A stretch of 64,000 bases of DNA, taken from NCBI RefSeq assembly GCF_003990045.1, contig NZ_RZGZ01000002.1:992001-1056000 (forward strand). The letters are read 5' to 3'. A program made the position numbers and the translations under genes. This document shows positions 44,913 through 54,772 of this stretch, one piece after another (position 1 is the stretch's first letter; each line of letters starts with the position of its first letter). The stretch comes from Labedella endophytica. GTDB lineage: Bacteria; Actinomycetota; Actinomycetes; Actinomycetales; Microbacteriaceae. Below the pieces are notes generated by a model. It had not been told where the DNA came from, searched no databases, and saw only the letters and a list, made by a program, of their open reading frames with translations.

Positions 44913-44948
44913 GAACGGGCGGGCCGGAAGAATCCGACCCGCCCGTTC
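44913..44948 (-). terminator. Hairpin closing the monosaccharide ABC operon
   Basis: GAACGGGCGGG (44913-44923) pairs with CCCGCCCGTTC (44938-44948), starting 26 bases after the binding-protein stop. Confidence 0.65.
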
Positions 44949-44973
44949 GCGGTGGTGGTACTGGTGAGACGAC

Positions 44974-46074
44974 TCAGCCTTCGGTGAGCGGCCCGAGGGT
45001 CGGGTCGTTCGCGTAGGCCTCTGCCGCGTTCTCCTTCGTCACGATGACGGGGGGCAGGAGGAAGGACGGCACGACGACTTCGCCGTTGTCGTAGGACTCG
45101 GTGTCGTTGACCTCGACGTCCTCGCCCTTCTGCAGCTGCTCGGCCATCGTGATCGCCTGCGCGACGAGCGCGCGGGTGTCCTTGTTGATGGTGGAGTACT
45201 GCTCGCCGGCCATGATCGACTTCACCGAGTCGACCTCGGAGTCCTGACCGGTGACGACGGGGATGTCGCGGCCGTCGGCCTTGACCGACGTGATGATCGC
45301 ACGGGCGAGGTTGTCGTTCGGCGACAGGACGCCGTCGAGCTGGGTGTCACCCGAGTACGAGCTCGTGAGGAGCGAGTCCATACGGCTCTGCGCGTTCTCG
45401 GCTTCCCAGCCCTGCGTGGCGGTCTGCTGGATGTCCGTCTGGCCGGAACCGACGACGACGTCGCCGCTGTCGATGGCCGGCTGGAGGACCTCCATGGCAC
45501 CGTCGAAGAAGACCGCCGAGTTGGCGTCGTCCGGCGAGCCGGAGAAGAGCTCGATCGTGTACGGCCCCTCGCCCTTCGCCGCCATGCCGTCGAGGAGCGC
45601 CTGGCCCTGGAGACGGCCGACCTCGGCGTTGTCGTACGCGACGTAGTAGTCGAGGTCAGCCGTGTTGAGGATGAGGCGGTCGTACGCGATGACGACGGCG
45701 CCGGCCTCGTGGGCCGCGGCCACCTGGGTGCCCAGCTGCGAACCGTCGGCCGCGCCGATGATGATGACCTTCGCGCCCTTCGTGATCATCGACTGGATCT
45801 GCGACTGCTGGTCGGCGACCGTGCCGCTCGCCGCCGCGTACTGCACGTCGGACTCGAAGCCCGCGTCGGCGAGGCCCTCGGTGAAGAGGTCGCCCGCGAG
45901 GACCCAGTTCTCCGACGTCTTCGCGGGGAGCGCGACGCCGACGAGGGAGTCCGCGGCGAAGCCGGCTTCGTCGCCGCTTCCGCTCGAGGTGTCGTCCGTA
46001 CGGCTGGAGCAGCCGGCCAGGACGAGCGCAGCAGCCGAGGCCAGAGCCACGGTTGCGAGTGCTGATCTGCGCAT
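44974..46074 (-). CDS. chvE: Multiple-monosaccharide ABC substrate-binding lipoprotein (ChvE-like)
   Basis: A 366-residue periplasmic-binding-protein fold. The signal peptide ends in the lipobox ALVLAGCSS. Core motifs: GVALPAKTSENWVLAGDLF, IQSMITKGAKVIIIGAADGSQLG, VIAYDRLI and VTGQDSEVDSVKSIMAGEQYSTINKDTRALV, all characteristic of ChvE/XylF-type receptors for xylose, galactose or arabinose. The start has only a weak ribosome site. Last gene of an ATPase-permease-receptor operon; receptor-last order fits the GguA-GguB-ChvE arrangement reversed only in gene order. Anchored outside the membrane and delivers sugar to the permease. Confidence 0.92.
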   Translation of the reverse strand: MRRSALATVALASAAALVLAGCSSRTDDTSSGSGDEAGFAADSLVGVALPAKTSENWVLAGDLFTEGLADAGFESDVQYAAASGTVADQQSQIQSMITKGAKVIIIGAADGSQLGTQVAAAHEAGAVVIAYDRLILNTADLDYYVAYDNAEVGRLQGQALLDGMAAKGEGPYTIELFSGSPDDANSAVFFDGAMEVLQPAIDSGDVVVGSGQTDIQQTATQGWEAENAQSRMDSLLTSSYSGDTQLDGVLSPNDNLARAIITSVKADGRDIPVVTGQDSEVDSVKSIMAGEQYSTINKDTRALVAQAITMAEQLQKGEDVEVNDTESYDNGEVVVPSFLLPPVIVTKENAAEAYANDPTLGPLTEG

Positions 46075-46123
46075 TGTTTTCACTTTCTCTTGGGTGTTGG
46101 GGTTGTGGGGGTAATGGACAGGT

Positions 46124-47440
46124 CTATTTGTTGGCGGTGACCGCGCCGGGCTTCGCCGTGTCGGGCGTGCCGGTCGTGGGCGTCGGGGTCTGGTCGGTCG
46201 GTCCGTTGTTCCGCTTCGACGTGAAGAGCCCGATGATCGAGAACCGACCCTGGGTCTTGTTGTAGACGTCGATCGCGACGGCGAGCAGGAGCACGAGGCC
46301 CTTGATGATCTGCACGAGGTCGGCGCCGGCGCCGACGAGCTGCAGGCCGTTGTTGAGGAAGGCCATGACGAGACCACCGATGATGGCGCCGATGACCGTG
46401 CCGACGCCGCCCGCGACGGCGGTGCCGCCGATGAAGGCCGCCGCGATCGCGTCGAGCTCCCAGCCGTTGCCGTCCTGGCCTCCGGACGCACCGGCTCGGG
46501 CGATGAAGATCATGCCCGCGAGGCCCGCGAGGCCCGCGAGGATCGACATGTTCATCATCACGAAGAAGTTGACGCGCTTCGACTTGACGCCCGAGAGCTC
46601 CGCCGCGTGCGAGTTGCCGCCGACCGCGTAGATGTGGCGGCCGATGATCGTGTTCCGCGTGAGGAAGCCGTAAGCGAGCACGAGGGCGATGAGGATGATG
46701 CCCGAGACCGGGATGCTCGTGCCGACGCGACCGCCGGCGAAGAGGAATGCGGCGTACAGGACGACGGCACCGAGGATCACGACGCGGAGCACCGACACCC
46801 ACACGGGCGCCGTCTCCGACCCCATCTCCGCCTGCGTGCGGCGGGCCCGCCATTCGCGCCACGCGATCGCCACGACGGCGAGGATGCCGAGCAGGAGGGT
46901 GAGGTTGTTGTACCCCGTATTCGGACCGACCTCCGGCAGGTAGCCCGCTCCGATCACGGTGAAGCCCTCCGGCACGGTCACGGCGGTCGCCGCTCCGATC
47001 GCCTGGTTGCCACCGCGGAAGATGAGCATGCCCGCGAGCGTCACGATGAACGCCGGAACGCCCACGTAGGCCACCCAGAAGCCCTGCCACGCTCCGATGA
47101 GTGCGCCGACGACGAGGCCGAGCACGATCGCGAGCGGCCACGGGAGATCGAAGTCCGCCATCGCCTTCGCGACGACGATGCCGGTGAACGCCGCGACCGA
47201 ACCGACCGAGAGGTCGATGTGGCCGGCGATGATCACCATCACCATGCCGATCGCGAGGATCAGGATGTAGGAGTACTGGTTCACGACTGCGATGAGGTTG
47301 CCGGGCGTGAGTGTCAGACCGTTGGTACCGATCTGGAAGCCCACGATGATGGCGACGAGGCTCGCGAGGATACCGAACTGGCGAGCGGTCGACGTCGTGC
47401 CGCCCCCGAAGATCTTCTTGACGTCGGAGAATCCGCTCAT
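46124..47440 (-). CDS. mmsB: Multiple-monosaccharide ABC permease (GguB/MmsB-like)
   Basis: A 438-residue permease with about ten helices of the RbsC/XylH family: [32 protein letters not shown] and NIDG-like GHIDLSVG motif, [23 protein letters not shown] for the ATPase coupling loop, and [24 protein letters not shown]. The length, with an extra central loop, matches the MmsB/GguB subgroup rather than RbsC. ATG overlaps the ATPase stop by four bases. The C-terminal tail is Thr/Pro-rich and cytosolic. Confidence 0.93.
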   Translation of the reverse strand: MSGFSDVKKIFGGGTTSTARQFGILASLVAIIVGFQIGTNGLTLTPGNLIAVVNQYSYILILAIGMVMVIIAGHIDLSVGSVAAFTGIVVAKAMADFDLPWPLAIVLGLVVGALIGAWQGFWVAYVGVPAFIVTLAGMLIFRGGNQAIGAATAVTVPEGFTVIGAGYLPEVGPNTGYNNLTLLLGILAVVAIAWREWRARRTQAEMGSETAPVWVSVLRVVILGAVVLYAAFLFAGGRVGTSIPVSGIILIALVLAYGFLTRNTIIGRHIYAVGGNSHAAELSGVKSKRVNFFVMMNMSILAGLAGLAGMIFIARAGASGGQDGNGWELDAIAAAFIGGTAVAGGVGTVIGAIIGGLVMAFLNNGLQLVGAGADLVQIIKGLVLLLAVAIDVYNKTQGRFSIIGLFTSKRNNGPTDQTPTPTTGTPDTAKPGAVTANK

Positions 47441-48987
47441 GCTGCTGCAGCTTTCTTGTTCGTGGAGGTCATGCTCTTCATGAGCATCTCGGGTTCGGCT
47501 TCCGCCGCGGTGAACTCGTCGGTGATCTGGCCCTCGAAGATCGTGTAGATCCGGTCGGAGAGGCCGATGAGCTCGGGGAGCTCCGAGGAGATGACGATGA
47601 CGCCCTTCCCCTGAGCGGCGAGCTGCTGGATGATGCCGTAGATCTCGAACTTCGCTCCCACGTCGATGCCGCGGGTGGGCTCGTCGAGGATCAGCAGATC
47701 GGGGTCGGTGAACATCCACTTTGCGAGGACGACCTTCTGCTGGTTGCCTCCCGAGAGCTTCGACACCCCCTCGTCGACCGTCGGCGTCTTGATGCGCAGG
47801 CTCTTGCGGTAGTCGTCCGCGATCGAGTGCTCCTTGAAGTCGTCGACGACCTGCCCGCGCGAGATCTTCGAGAGCTTCGCCGAGACGACGCTGCGCTTGA
47901 TGTCGTCGAGCAGGTTGAGCCCGAGCGACTTGCGGTCCTCGCTCACGTAGGCGAGACCGTGGTCGATCGCCTCGCTCACGTTCCGCAGCTGGATCTCGCG
48001 ACCCTCCTTGAACACCTGTCCGGAGACGAAGTTGCCGTAGGAGCGGCCGAAGACGCTCATGGCGAGCTCGGTGCGACCGGCGCCCATGAGGCCGGCGAAG
48101 CCGACGATCTCGCCCTTGCGGACGGTGAAGCTCTCGTTCCGGCACACGAGGCGCTCGGCGACGAGCGGGTGCTGCACCGTCCAGTCGCGGACCTCGAAGA
48201 GGACCTCGCCGATGTGCGGCGTGCGGTCGGGGAATCGCGACTGCAGGCTGCGGCCGACCATGCCGCGGATGATGCGGTCCTCGTTCACATCGCCGCCACG
48301 CACGTCGAGGGTCTCGATGGTCTTGCCGTCGCGGATGATCGTGATCGAGTCGGCGATGCGCTCGATCTCGTTGAGCTTGTGGGAGATCATGATCGACGCG
48401 ATCCCCTTGCCCTTGAGGCCGAGGATGAGGTCGAGGAGGTGCTGCGAGTCGTTCTCGTTCAGAGCCGCGGTCGGCTCGTCGAGGATGAGCAGCTTGACGT
48501 CCTTGTTGAGGGCCTTCGCGATCTCGACGAGCTGCTGCTTGCCGACGCCGATGTCCTTGACGAGAGTGTCGGGGTCGTCGCGGAGGCCGACGCGGGCGAG
48601 GAGCTGGATGGCGCGCTTCTTCGCCTCCTTCCAGTTGATCACTCCCCCGCGGCTGGGCTCGTTGCCGAGGAAGATGTTCTCGGTGATCGACAGTTCGGGG
48701 ATGAGCGCGAGCTCCTGGTGGATGATGACGATGCCGGCGGCCTCGCTCGAGCGGATGTCCTTGAAGCGCATCTCCTGCGCCTGGAAGACGATGTCGCCCT
48801 CGTACGTGCCGAAGGGGTAGACGCCGGACAGCACCTTCATGAGCGTGGACTTGCCGGCACCGTTCTCTCCGCAGATCGCGTGGATCTCGGCGGCGCGCAC
48901 CGTGATCGACACGTCGGAGAGCGCCTTGACGCCGGGGAACTCCTTGGTGATCGAGCGCATCTCCAGGATGACGGGTTCATCGACCAT
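47437..48987 (-). CDS. mmsA: Multiple-monosaccharide ABC ATPase, two domains (GguA/MmsA-like)
   Basis: A 516-residue double ATPase of the RbsA/XylG type. First domain: Walker [18 protein letters not shown], signature [14 protein letters not shown], Walker [14 protein letters not shown]. Second domain: degenerate Walker A ([13 protein letters not shown]), signature [15 protein letters not shown], Walker [13 protein letters not shown]. One intact and one degenerate site is normal for this family. ATG with GGGAGG upstream. First gene of the operon; an operator-like palindrome lies 126-141 bases upstream of its start. Peripheral on the cytosolic side of the permease. Confidence 0.95.
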   Translation of the reverse strand: MVDEPVILEMRSITKEFPGVKALSDVSITVRAAEIHAICGENGAGKSTLMKVLSGVYPFGTYEGDIVFQAQEMRFKDIRSSEAAGIVIIHQELALIPELSITENIFLGNEPSRGGVINWKEAKKRAIQLLARVGLRDDPDTLVKDIGVGKQQLVEIAKALNKDVKLLILDEPTAALNENDSQHLLDLILGLKGKGIASIMISHKLNEIERIADSITIIRDGKTIETLDVRGGDVNEDRIIRGMVGRSLQSRFPDRTPHIGEVLFEVRDWTVQHPLVAERLVCRNESFTVRKGEIVGFAGLMGAGRTELAMSVFGRSYGNFVSGQVFKEGREIQLRNVSEAIDHGLAYVSEDRKSLGLNLLDDIKRSVVSAKLSKISRGQVVDDFKEHSIADDYRKSLRIKTPTVDEGVSKLSGGNQQKVVLAKWMFTDPDLLILDEPTRGIDVGAKFEIYGIIQQLAAQGKGVIVISSELPELIGLSDRIYTIFEGQITDEFTAAEAEPEMLMKSMTSTNKKAAAA

Positions 48988-49112
48988 GCGACTGCACCTC
49001 CCGAGTGACTCGGGTCTCGGCGCGACGGATTCGCATTCACTGCCTCCACAAGGACGTCGTTGTCGTGGCGGGCCGGTCGGTCCGTCAACTGCTGGAGCAC
49101 GTGTTCGATCTA

Positions 49113-49128
49113 ATGTGACCGTTCACAT
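49113..49128. promoter_or_regulatory. LacI operator upstream of the mms operon
   Basis: ATGTGACCGTTCACAT: the halves match in seven of eight positions with a central CG. A near match (50316-50331) lies at the regulator's own promoter. Confidence 0.65.
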
Positions 49129-49250
49129 GCCCGCGATCACGATAGGCCCGGGACGAGACCATGTCAACCGGGCGACCGCATCCCGAGCAAGACCGTTTCC
49201 GGACCGTGACCTCGGCGCGTCATCGCCCCTCCGTTCGACGCCGGGCGAGC

Positions 49251-50291
49251 TCAGCGCCAGCCGGCGGTCGGAGGCGCGGTGGACTCGCGGACCATGAGCG
49301 TCGGGCGGATGAACTCGACGCTCCCCGGTCGACCCTGGTCGAGCTCCCCGATGACGAGTTCGACGGACCGGCGCCCCACAGCGGCGAAGTCCTGCCTCAC
49401 GGTCGTGAGCGGCGGCAGATAATGCGCGGCATCCGGGATGTCGTCGAAGCCGACGACACTCACGTCGTGGGGCACGGAGAGGCCCTCGTCGCGGAACGCG
49501 TGCAGCAGACCGAGCGCCATCTGGTCGTTCGCGGCGAAGACCGCGGAGAAGTCCCGCCGCCTGACCAGCTCGACCCCCGCACGATAGCCGAAGTCGGCGG
49601 ACAGCTCACCGAGGATGGGCGCGCGCACCGGTAGGTCCTTCTCCCCGAGCTCGAACAGGAAACCCTGCATGCGCTCGTCGGCCTCGATCCAGTCCTGCGG
49701 TCCGGCGACGTGGATGATCGATCGGTGACCGAGCTCGATGAGGTGCCGGGTCGCCATGCGTGCACCCTCGTACTGGTCGACGGCGAAACTGTGGGCGCGC
49801 CCCGGACGCTTGTTGTGGATCGACGAATCCAGGGTGACGAGCGGGAGGTCGAGCGAGCTGTCCTCGATCGCCTCGAACACGCTCACCTTCGGCGCCACCA
49901 CGATGAGGGCCTCCACGGCCTGGCTCACGAGCCGCTCGAGGGCGGCGGCGATGGTCTCCGGCGTGCTGCCCGTGGTCACGAGGGCGAGCCGGTAGCCGGC
50001 GAGGTCGGCCGCGACCTCCATCGCGTGCACCATGGTCTGCGGACCGTAATGGGCGTACTGATGCGTCGAGAGGACACCGATGGTGCGGGAGCGGCTCGTG
50101 ACGAGGGCGCGTGCCGCCTGATTGGGCCGGAACCCGCTCTCCTCGATCGCCTCCAGGACGCGCTGCTTCGTCTCCGGGCGGATCTTCTCGCTGCCGTTGA
50201 GGACGCGCGACACGGTCTGGTAGGACACCCCGGCGATCGCGGCCACGTCGCGGATGTTGGGCGCGCGCCCTCTTCCAGCTTCCGGCGGCAT
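49251..50291 (-). CDS. LacI-family repressor of the monosaccharide importer
   Basis: A 346-residue LacI/GalR repressor. Helix-turn-helix IRDVAAIAGVSYQTVSRVLNG (canonical YQTVSRVLN recognition helix), hinge FRPNQAARALVTSRSRTIGVL, and a complete sugar-binding domain with FAANDQMALGLLHAF. ATG start. It lies upstream of the ATPase gene in the same direction with 263 bases between. Similar TGTGA-type palindromes stand in front of both genes, so it likely represses the transporter and itself until a pentose or hexose appears. It belongs to a different subgroup from the LacI protein at 12.5 kb. Confidence 0.92.
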   Translation of the reverse strand: MPPEAGRGRAPNIRDVAAIAGVSYQTVSRVLNGSEKIRPETKQRVLEAIEESGFRPNQAARALVTSRSRTIGVLSTHQYAHYGPQTMVHAMEVAADLAGYRLALVTTGSTPETIAAALERLVSQAVEALIVVAPKVSVFEAIEDSSLDLPLVTLDSSIHNKRPGRAHSFAVDQYEGARMATRHLIELGHRSIIHVAGPQDWIEADERMQGFLFELGEKDLPVRAPILGELSADFGYRAGVELVRRRDFSAVFAANDQMALGLLHAFRDEGLSVPHDVSVVGFDDIPDAAHYLPPLTTVRQDFAAVGRRSVELVIGELDQGRPGSVEFIRPTLMVRESTAPPTAGWR

Positions 50292-50315
50292 TGCGCGCTC
50301 CTAGAATCAGGGTCG

Positions 50316-50331
50316 ATGTGTACGTTCACAC
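50316..50331. promoter_or_regulatory. LacI operator upstream of the repressor gene
   Basis: ATGTGTACGTTCACAC shares the CGTTCACA half with 49113-49128. It is 25 bases upstream of the repressor start, a site suited to autorepression. Confidence 0.6.
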
Positions 50332-50599
50332 GACGGGGGACGTGCTCATTGTACGCAGGGCCCTCGCCGCGCTGCAGGCTCGCTCCCGCGCGGCGACGAC
50401 CGCGATGTCAGAGCCACCGTGGTAGACTCCAAGGCAGTCTTAGTCGTTCTCTGGTTAGTGAAACCGCCGGTTCGCCACATCGAGAATCCCTGACCCGCAG
50501 AGCATGCTCCGCACGGCACGTCCGTACGGTCCGATCCTCCCCGGGACCAGTCGATATCTCGCTTCGTGGGCCGGTCACCGAATCGTAAGGGGGTCTCGC
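50332..50599 (+). promoter_or_regulatory. Promoter and long leader of the DUF3073 gene
   Basis: A TAGACT -10 box at 50423-50428 would give a leader of about 165 bases. The leader includes GAGCATGCTC and CGTCCGTACGG-type short palindromes. No known riboswitch was recognised. Confidence 0.4.
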
Positions 50600-50791
50600 A
50601 TGGGGCGTGGCCGTCAGAAGGCAAAGCACACGAAGATCGCGCGGGAGCTCAAGTCATACAGCCCCAACGTGAACTACGATGCGCTCGAACGCGAGCTCAC
50701 GGGTCATGACCCTGAGTCGTACTCCGATGAGGAGATCGCGAAGTGGTCGGAGTACGCCTCCGACGGCTCGGACGAATCGAAGCGCGCGTAG
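50600..50791 (+). CDS. DUF3073 small protein
   Basis: A 63-residue protein, MGRGRQKAKHTKIAREL at the start, with a basic N-terminal half and an acidic tail (DPESYSDEEIAKWSEYASDGSDES). It is the conserved actinobacterial DUF3073 family, almost always near purM/purF. ATG with AAGGGGG seven bases upstream. It is followed nine bases later by a NUDIX gene, probably in one transcript. The function is unknown; the RGRQKAKH start suggests nucleic-acid contact (inference only). Confidence 0.9.
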   Translation: MGRGRQKAKHTKIARELKSYSPNVNYDALERELTGHDPESYSDEEIAKWSEYASDGSDESKRA

Positions 50792-50800
50792 CGATCGATC

Positions 50801-51469
50801 GTGGTTCAGGGTGTCCGCGTGGTGGGTGTAGACGAACCCGACCGTCGCGGCCGGACCGGTCTCGACCGCGTCGGCCGTGACCTCTCGGGCAACCCGCGGG
50901 TCCGTGTCGTCGATGTCGAGGTCCTCTCGACCGATTGGCACGTGACGCGCGCCACGACCCTCGAGGTCCAGGACGCGTCGGGCGAGTGGTCCCGTCAGCG
51001 ACGCGAGACGTACGACCGCGGCAACGGGGCGACGATCCTTCTCTACGATCCCGCGCGGCGCACCGTGCTGCTCACACGGCAGTTCCGTTTCCCCGCCTAC
51101 GTCAACGGCCACGCCGACGGCATGCTCGTCGAGACGGCCGCCGGCCTGCTCGACGACGATTCCCCGGAGGCGGCGATCCGTCGCGAGGCCGAGGAGGAGA
51201 CGGGTGTCGTGCTCGGAGAGGTCCGGCACGTCTTCGACGCCTACATGAGCCCGGGATCCGTCACCGAGCGCCTTCACTTCTTCGCCGCGCCCTATGCGGG
51301 AGGCGGGCTCCACGGCACGCGAGCCGGGCTCGAGGCCGAGGGGGAGGACATCGAGGTGCTCGAACTCGACATCGACGAGGCCGTCGCCTCGATCGGTAGC
51401 TCGATCATCGACGCGAAGACGATCATGCTCCTGCAGTGGGCCGTCATCTCCGGCCCGTTCGCCCGCTGA
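50801..51469 (+). CDS. NUDIX hydrolase (GDP-mannose / nucleotide-sugar pyrophosphatase type)
   Basis: A 222-residue NUDIX enzyme. The Nudix box spans GLLDDDSPEAAIRREAEEETGV, matching GX5EX7REUXEEXGU with the catalytic Glu residues present. The flanks (LLYDPARRTVLLTRQFRFPAYV before it, AYMSPGSVTERLHFFAAPY after it) are those of the NudK/ADP-ribose pyrophosphatase group, which cleaves GDP-mannose or ADP-ribose. The GTG start follows the DUF3073 stop by nine bases. Cytosolic, magnesium dependent. Substrate not fixed. Confidence 0.88.
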   Translation: MVQGVRVVGVDEPDRRGRTGLDRVGRDLSGNPRVRVVDVEVLSTDWHVTRATTLEVQDASGEWSRQRRETYDRGNGATILLYDPARRTVLLTRQFRFPAYVNGHADGMLVETAAGLLDDDSPEAAIRREAEEETGVVLGEVRHVFDAYMSPGSVTERLHFFAAPYAGGGLHGTRAGLEAEGEDIEVLELDIDEAVASIGSSIIDAKTIMLLQWAVISGPFAR

Positions 51470-51503
51470 CACCCCACCCCGTTCCCCGCTCTCCCTCCTA
51501 GAG

Positions 51504-51545
51504 ATCCCCTCGGTGCTCGACTTTCAAGCACCGAGGGGATTTTTA
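51504..51545. terminator. Bidirectional Rho-independent terminator
   Basis: ATCCCCTCGGTGCT (51504-51517) pairs with 51527-51540 and is followed on the plus strand by five T residues. It lies between the NUDIX stop and the convergent purF stop. Confidence 0.85.
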
Positions 51546-51553
51546 GGGGTGGG

Positions 51554-53011
51554 TCACGAGAGCTGGGTGCGCTCGACCCACTCGAGGTACTCGGGAGTGA
51601 CGGTGCCCGTCACGTACTCGCCGGTGAAGCAACTCATCTCGAGGCTCGTGACGTCCGAGCCCTCGATGATGGCGGACTCCATGTCCTCGACCTCCTGGTA
51701 GATGAGGTTGTCGGCTCCGAGCTCGCGTGCGATCTCGGGAATCTTGCGCCCGGCGGCGATGAGCTCGCGCCGGGTGGGCATGTTGATGCCGTACACGTGC
51801 GGGAAGCGCACGGGGGGCGCAGCCGACGTGAAGGTGACCTTGTTGGCGCCGGCCATCCTGGCCATGTCGACGATCTCCTTCGACGTCGTGCCGCGCACGA
51901 TGGAGTCGTCGACGATGAGGATGTTCTTGCCCTTGAACTCGCTCGACATGGCGTTGAGCTTCTGACGCACGCTCTTCTTGCGCTCGGCCTGCCCCGGCAT
52001 GATGAAGGTGCGGCCGACGTACCGGTTCTTGTAGAAGCCCTCGCGGTACTCGACACCGAGCTTCTGAGCCACCTGCATGGCCGCGGGACGCGATGAGTCC
52101 GGGATCGGCATGACCACGTCGATGTCGCCGGCGGGGGTGTACTTCGCGATCGTGTCGGCGAGGCGGTTGCCGAGCCGCAGGCGTGCCTCGTACACCGAGA
52201 TGCCGTTCATGATGGAGTCGGGACGAGCCAGGTACACGTACTCGAAGGAGCACGGGATGAGGCGCGGTTCCTTCGCGCACTGACGGGAGTAGAACTCGCC
52301 GCTCGGGGTGATGAAGACGGCCTCGCCGGGAGCGACCTCGCGAACGACCTCGTAGCCGCTCGCCTCGAGGACGAGGGACTCCGACGCGACGATCCACTCG
52401 TCGCCCACGAGGCCGGCCGCGCGCCGCCCGAGCACGAGAGGACGGATGCCGAAGGGGTCGCGGAAGGCGAGGAGGCCGTGGCCCGCGATCATCGCGATCG
52501 CTGCATACGATCCCTCGACGCGTTCGTGCACCTGCGAGACGGCGGCGAAGACCTGGTCGGGATCGAGATCGAGCCCGGACACCTGGCTCTGCAGCTCCGT
52601 GGCGAGCACGTTGAGGAGCATCTCGGTGTCGCTCGAGGAGTTCACGTGCCGGCGGTCGACGTGGAAGAGGTCGTCGGCGAGCTCACGCGTGTTCGTGAGG
52701 TTGCCGTTGTGCACGAGGACGATGCCGTACGGGGCGTTCACGTAGAACGGCTGGGCCTCGTGCTCGTTCGCCGCGTCGCCCTTGGTGGCGTACCGCACGT
52801 GGCCGAGGCCGACGGTGCCGAGGAGCGAGCGCATGTCCCGCGTACGGAACGCCTCCCTGACCTGGCCCTTGAGCTTCTTGACGTGCACCGTCTGGCCGTC
52901 CACCGTGGCGATACCGGTGGAATCCTGACCGCGGTGCTGCAGGAGGAGGAGGCTGTCATAGACCTGCTGGTTGACCGGCTCATGTGAGACGATTCCGACG
53001 ATGCCGCACAT
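51554..53011 (-). CDS. purF: Amidophosphoribosyltransferase
   Basis: A 485-residue enzyme for the first committed step of purine synthesis (PRPP plus glutamine to phosphoribosylamine). The catalytic cysteine is residue 2 (MCGIVGIVSHEP), so only the initiator methionine needs removal, with no propeptide. The N-terminal Ntn-hydrolase domain contains RGQDSTGIAT and HNGNLTN. The C-terminal phosphoribosyltransferase has the PRPP loop NILIVDDSIVRGTTSKEI. It lies 122 bases after purM on the same strand. Confidence 0.98.
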   Translation of the reverse strand: MCGIVGIVSHEPVNQQVYDSLLLLQHRGQDSTGIATVDGQTVHVKKLKGQVREAFRTRDMRSLLGTVGLGHVRYATKGDAANEHEAQPFYVNAPYGIVLVHNGNLTNTRELADDLFHVDRRHVNSSSDTEMLLNVLATELQSQVSGLDLDPDQVFAAVSQVHERVEGSYAAIAMIAGHGLLAFRDPFGIRPLVLGRRAAGLVGDEWIVASESLVLEASGYEVVREVAPGEAVFITPSGEFYSRQCAKEPRLIPCSFEYVYLARPDSIMNGISVYEARLRLGNRLADTIAKYTPAGDIDVVMPIPDSSRPAAMQVAQKLGVEYREGFYKNRYVGRTFIMPGQAERKKSVRQKLNAMSSEFKGKNILIVDDSIVRGTTSKEIVDMARMAGANKVTFTSAAPPVRFPHVYGINMPTRRELIAAGRKIPEIARELGADNLIYQEVEDMESAIIEGSDVTSLEMSCFTGEYVTGTVTPEYLEWVERTQLS

Positions 53012-53134
53012 GCTGGGCGCTGGCTCCTGGGGGATCTGGGAAGTGTCCGAACGGACGCCCCTAGTCTCGCATACGGAGACCGGCTCACGTCCCGGTCCGC
53101 GGGGTCGCCCGAGGTCGACCGGGCGGTGGTGCGA

Positions 53135-54241
53135 TCAGCCCGCGAAGGACCCCACGAGGCGGACGGCGCCGCCGTCGACCCCCTTCGCCCCCTGCTCGAA
53201 TCCGGTCAGATCCCGAGACGACGTCGCGACGGTTCCCACGGCCCACGTGGGGATGCCACCGGCCGTCAGCACCTCGGCGACCGCGGACGCCCGCGCGGCG
53301 TCGACGACGGCGAAGAAGCCGATCCCGAGGTTCCATGTGCCCTCGGAACTCTCGAGGCTCGTGCCTGCGAGCTCGCTCAGCGCACGGAACACCGGTGCGG
53401 GCGACCACGTCGAGCGGTCCACCTCGACCCAGGAGCCCCGCGGCAGCACGCGTGCGAGGTTGGCGGCGATCCCGCCTCCGGTGACGTGCGAGAGCGAGTG
53501 GATCGCGCCCGCCGAGCGCTCGTCTCCCAGGGCGTCGAGCAGAGGTGCCGTGTAGAGGCGCGTCGGCTCCAGCAGGACCTCGGCGACCACTCCGCCGAGG
53601 TCGTCGGAGTGGTCCGTGAGCCCGATCCCGCGCGAGGCGAGGATGTGACGCACGAGGGAGAAGCCGTTCGAGTGGAGGCCGGAGGACTCGAGCGCGAGCA
53701 CGACGTCGCCGTCCAGCACCCGCTCCGCGCCGAGGACCGCGTCGGCCTCGACGACGCCCGTCGCGGCACCCGCGACGTCGTAGTCGTCCGGCGCCATCAG
53801 TCCGGGGTGCTCGGCCGTCTCGCCGCCGACGAGCGCGGTGCCCGTTGCCTCGCACGCGCGGGCGATGCCGGTGACGATGGAGGCGATGCGCTCGGGCACG
53901 ACACGGCCGCACGCGATGTAGTCCGTCATGAACAGCGGGGTGGCGCCGACCACGACGATGTCGTCGACGACCATGCCGACGAGGTCCTGACCGATCGTGT
54001 CATGGCGGTCGATCGCCTGGGCGAGCGCGATCTTCGTGCCGACCCCGTCTGTCGAGGTCGCGAGGAGGGGTGCGCGATAGGCCGTGAGCGCCGACGCGTC
54101 GAACAGTCCGGCGAAACCGCCGACGCCGCCGCGGACCTCGGGTCCGTGCGTCGCGGACACGGCCGCCTTCATGAGTTCGACCGCGCGGTCTCCCGCTGCG
54201 GTGTCGACTCCGGCATCGCGGTACGTGTCGGTTGCGCTCAT
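53135..54241 (-). CDS. purM: Phosphoribosylformylglycinamidine cyclo-ligase (AIR synthetase)
   Basis: A 368-residue PurM. Landmarks: YRDAGVDTAAGDRAVELMK, LLATSTDGVGTKIALAQ, VDDIVVVGATPLFMTDYIACG, ALVGGETAEHPGLM and SLSHVTGGGIAANLARVLP. It closes the imidazole ring to form AIR using ATP. The ATG overlaps the stop of the small membrane-protein gene by four bases (ATGA). Operon order is membrane protein, purM, purF. Length normal. Confidence 0.98.
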   Translation of the reverse strand: MSATDTYRDAGVDTAAGDRAVELMKAAVSATHGPEVRGGVGGFAGLFDASALTAYRAPLLATSTDGVGTKIALAQAIDRHDTIGQDLVGMVVDDIVVVGATPLFMTDYIACGRVVPERIASIVTGIARACEATGTALVGGETAEHPGLMAPDDYDVAGAATGVVEADAVLGAERVLDGDVVLALESSGLHSNGFSLVRHILASRGIGLTDHSDDLGGVVAEVLLEPTRLYTAPLLDALGDERSAGAIHSLSHVTGGGIAANLARVLPRGSWVEVDRSTWSPAPVFRALSELAGTSLESSEGTWNLGIGFFAVVDAARASAVAEVLTAGGIPTWAVGTVATSSRDLTGFEQGAKGVDGGAVRLVGSFAG

Positions 54242-54675
54242 GATCGGCGGGACTCCTCGTCGGGGTCGGGGGTGGTGGATTCTGTGGCGGCGATGGCGGC
54301 GGCTTCGTCGTCCGTCACCTCGGTCACCGGACCGGCGACGTCGATCCTCTCGACCTCGACCTCGACGGCGCCGCGGGCCATGACGCGATCGAGGATGATC
54401 GCGACGAGGGCTCCGAGCGCGGCTCCGAGCGGGATGAGGCAGACGAGGAGGAATCCGAACACCTGGGTGAGACCGAACTGCGTGCCGTCCTCGGTCACCG
54501 TGGGGCCGCCGTCGGCCGGGCGGAACGCGAAGGTGAGGATGAGCGTGGCGACCACTCCGGCGATCGCACCGAGGGCGAGGAAGCCCCACACCTTCGGGGC
54601 ACGGCGCACGACGACGCGCTCCCGTGCGGGGACCGGGTCACCGGGATCGGCGGGCGAGGGCTGTTCGGAGGTCAC
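54238..54675 (-). CDS. Small conserved membrane protein coupled to purM
   Basis: A 145-residue protein with two membrane helices (about residues 28-51 and 70-95) and an acidic C-terminal tail (EVERIDVAGPVTEVTDDEAAAIAATES). The GTG start is chosen because AGGGAG lies nine bases upstream; a second GTG six codons earlier has none. Its stop overlaps purM. Proteins of this kind sit next to purM in many Actinobacteria, but no function is known to me. It might link purine synthesis to the membrane or simply share the promoter. Confidence 0.75.
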   Translation of the reverse strand: MTSEQPSPADPGDPVPARERVVVRRAPKVWGFLALGAIAGVVATLILTFAFRPADGGPTVTEDGTQFGLTQVFGFLLVCLIPLGAALGALVAIILDRVMARGAVEVEVERIDVAGPVTEVTDDEAAAIAATESTTPDPDEESRRS

Positions 54676-54772
54676 TCCCCCATTCTCCCTCACCGGGTCC
54701 GCCCTCCGCGACGGCCCGTCCGGGATGCCGGCGGCCGCTGCGGCGCCAGCCCCCGGATCGAGCGCCCCGGGC

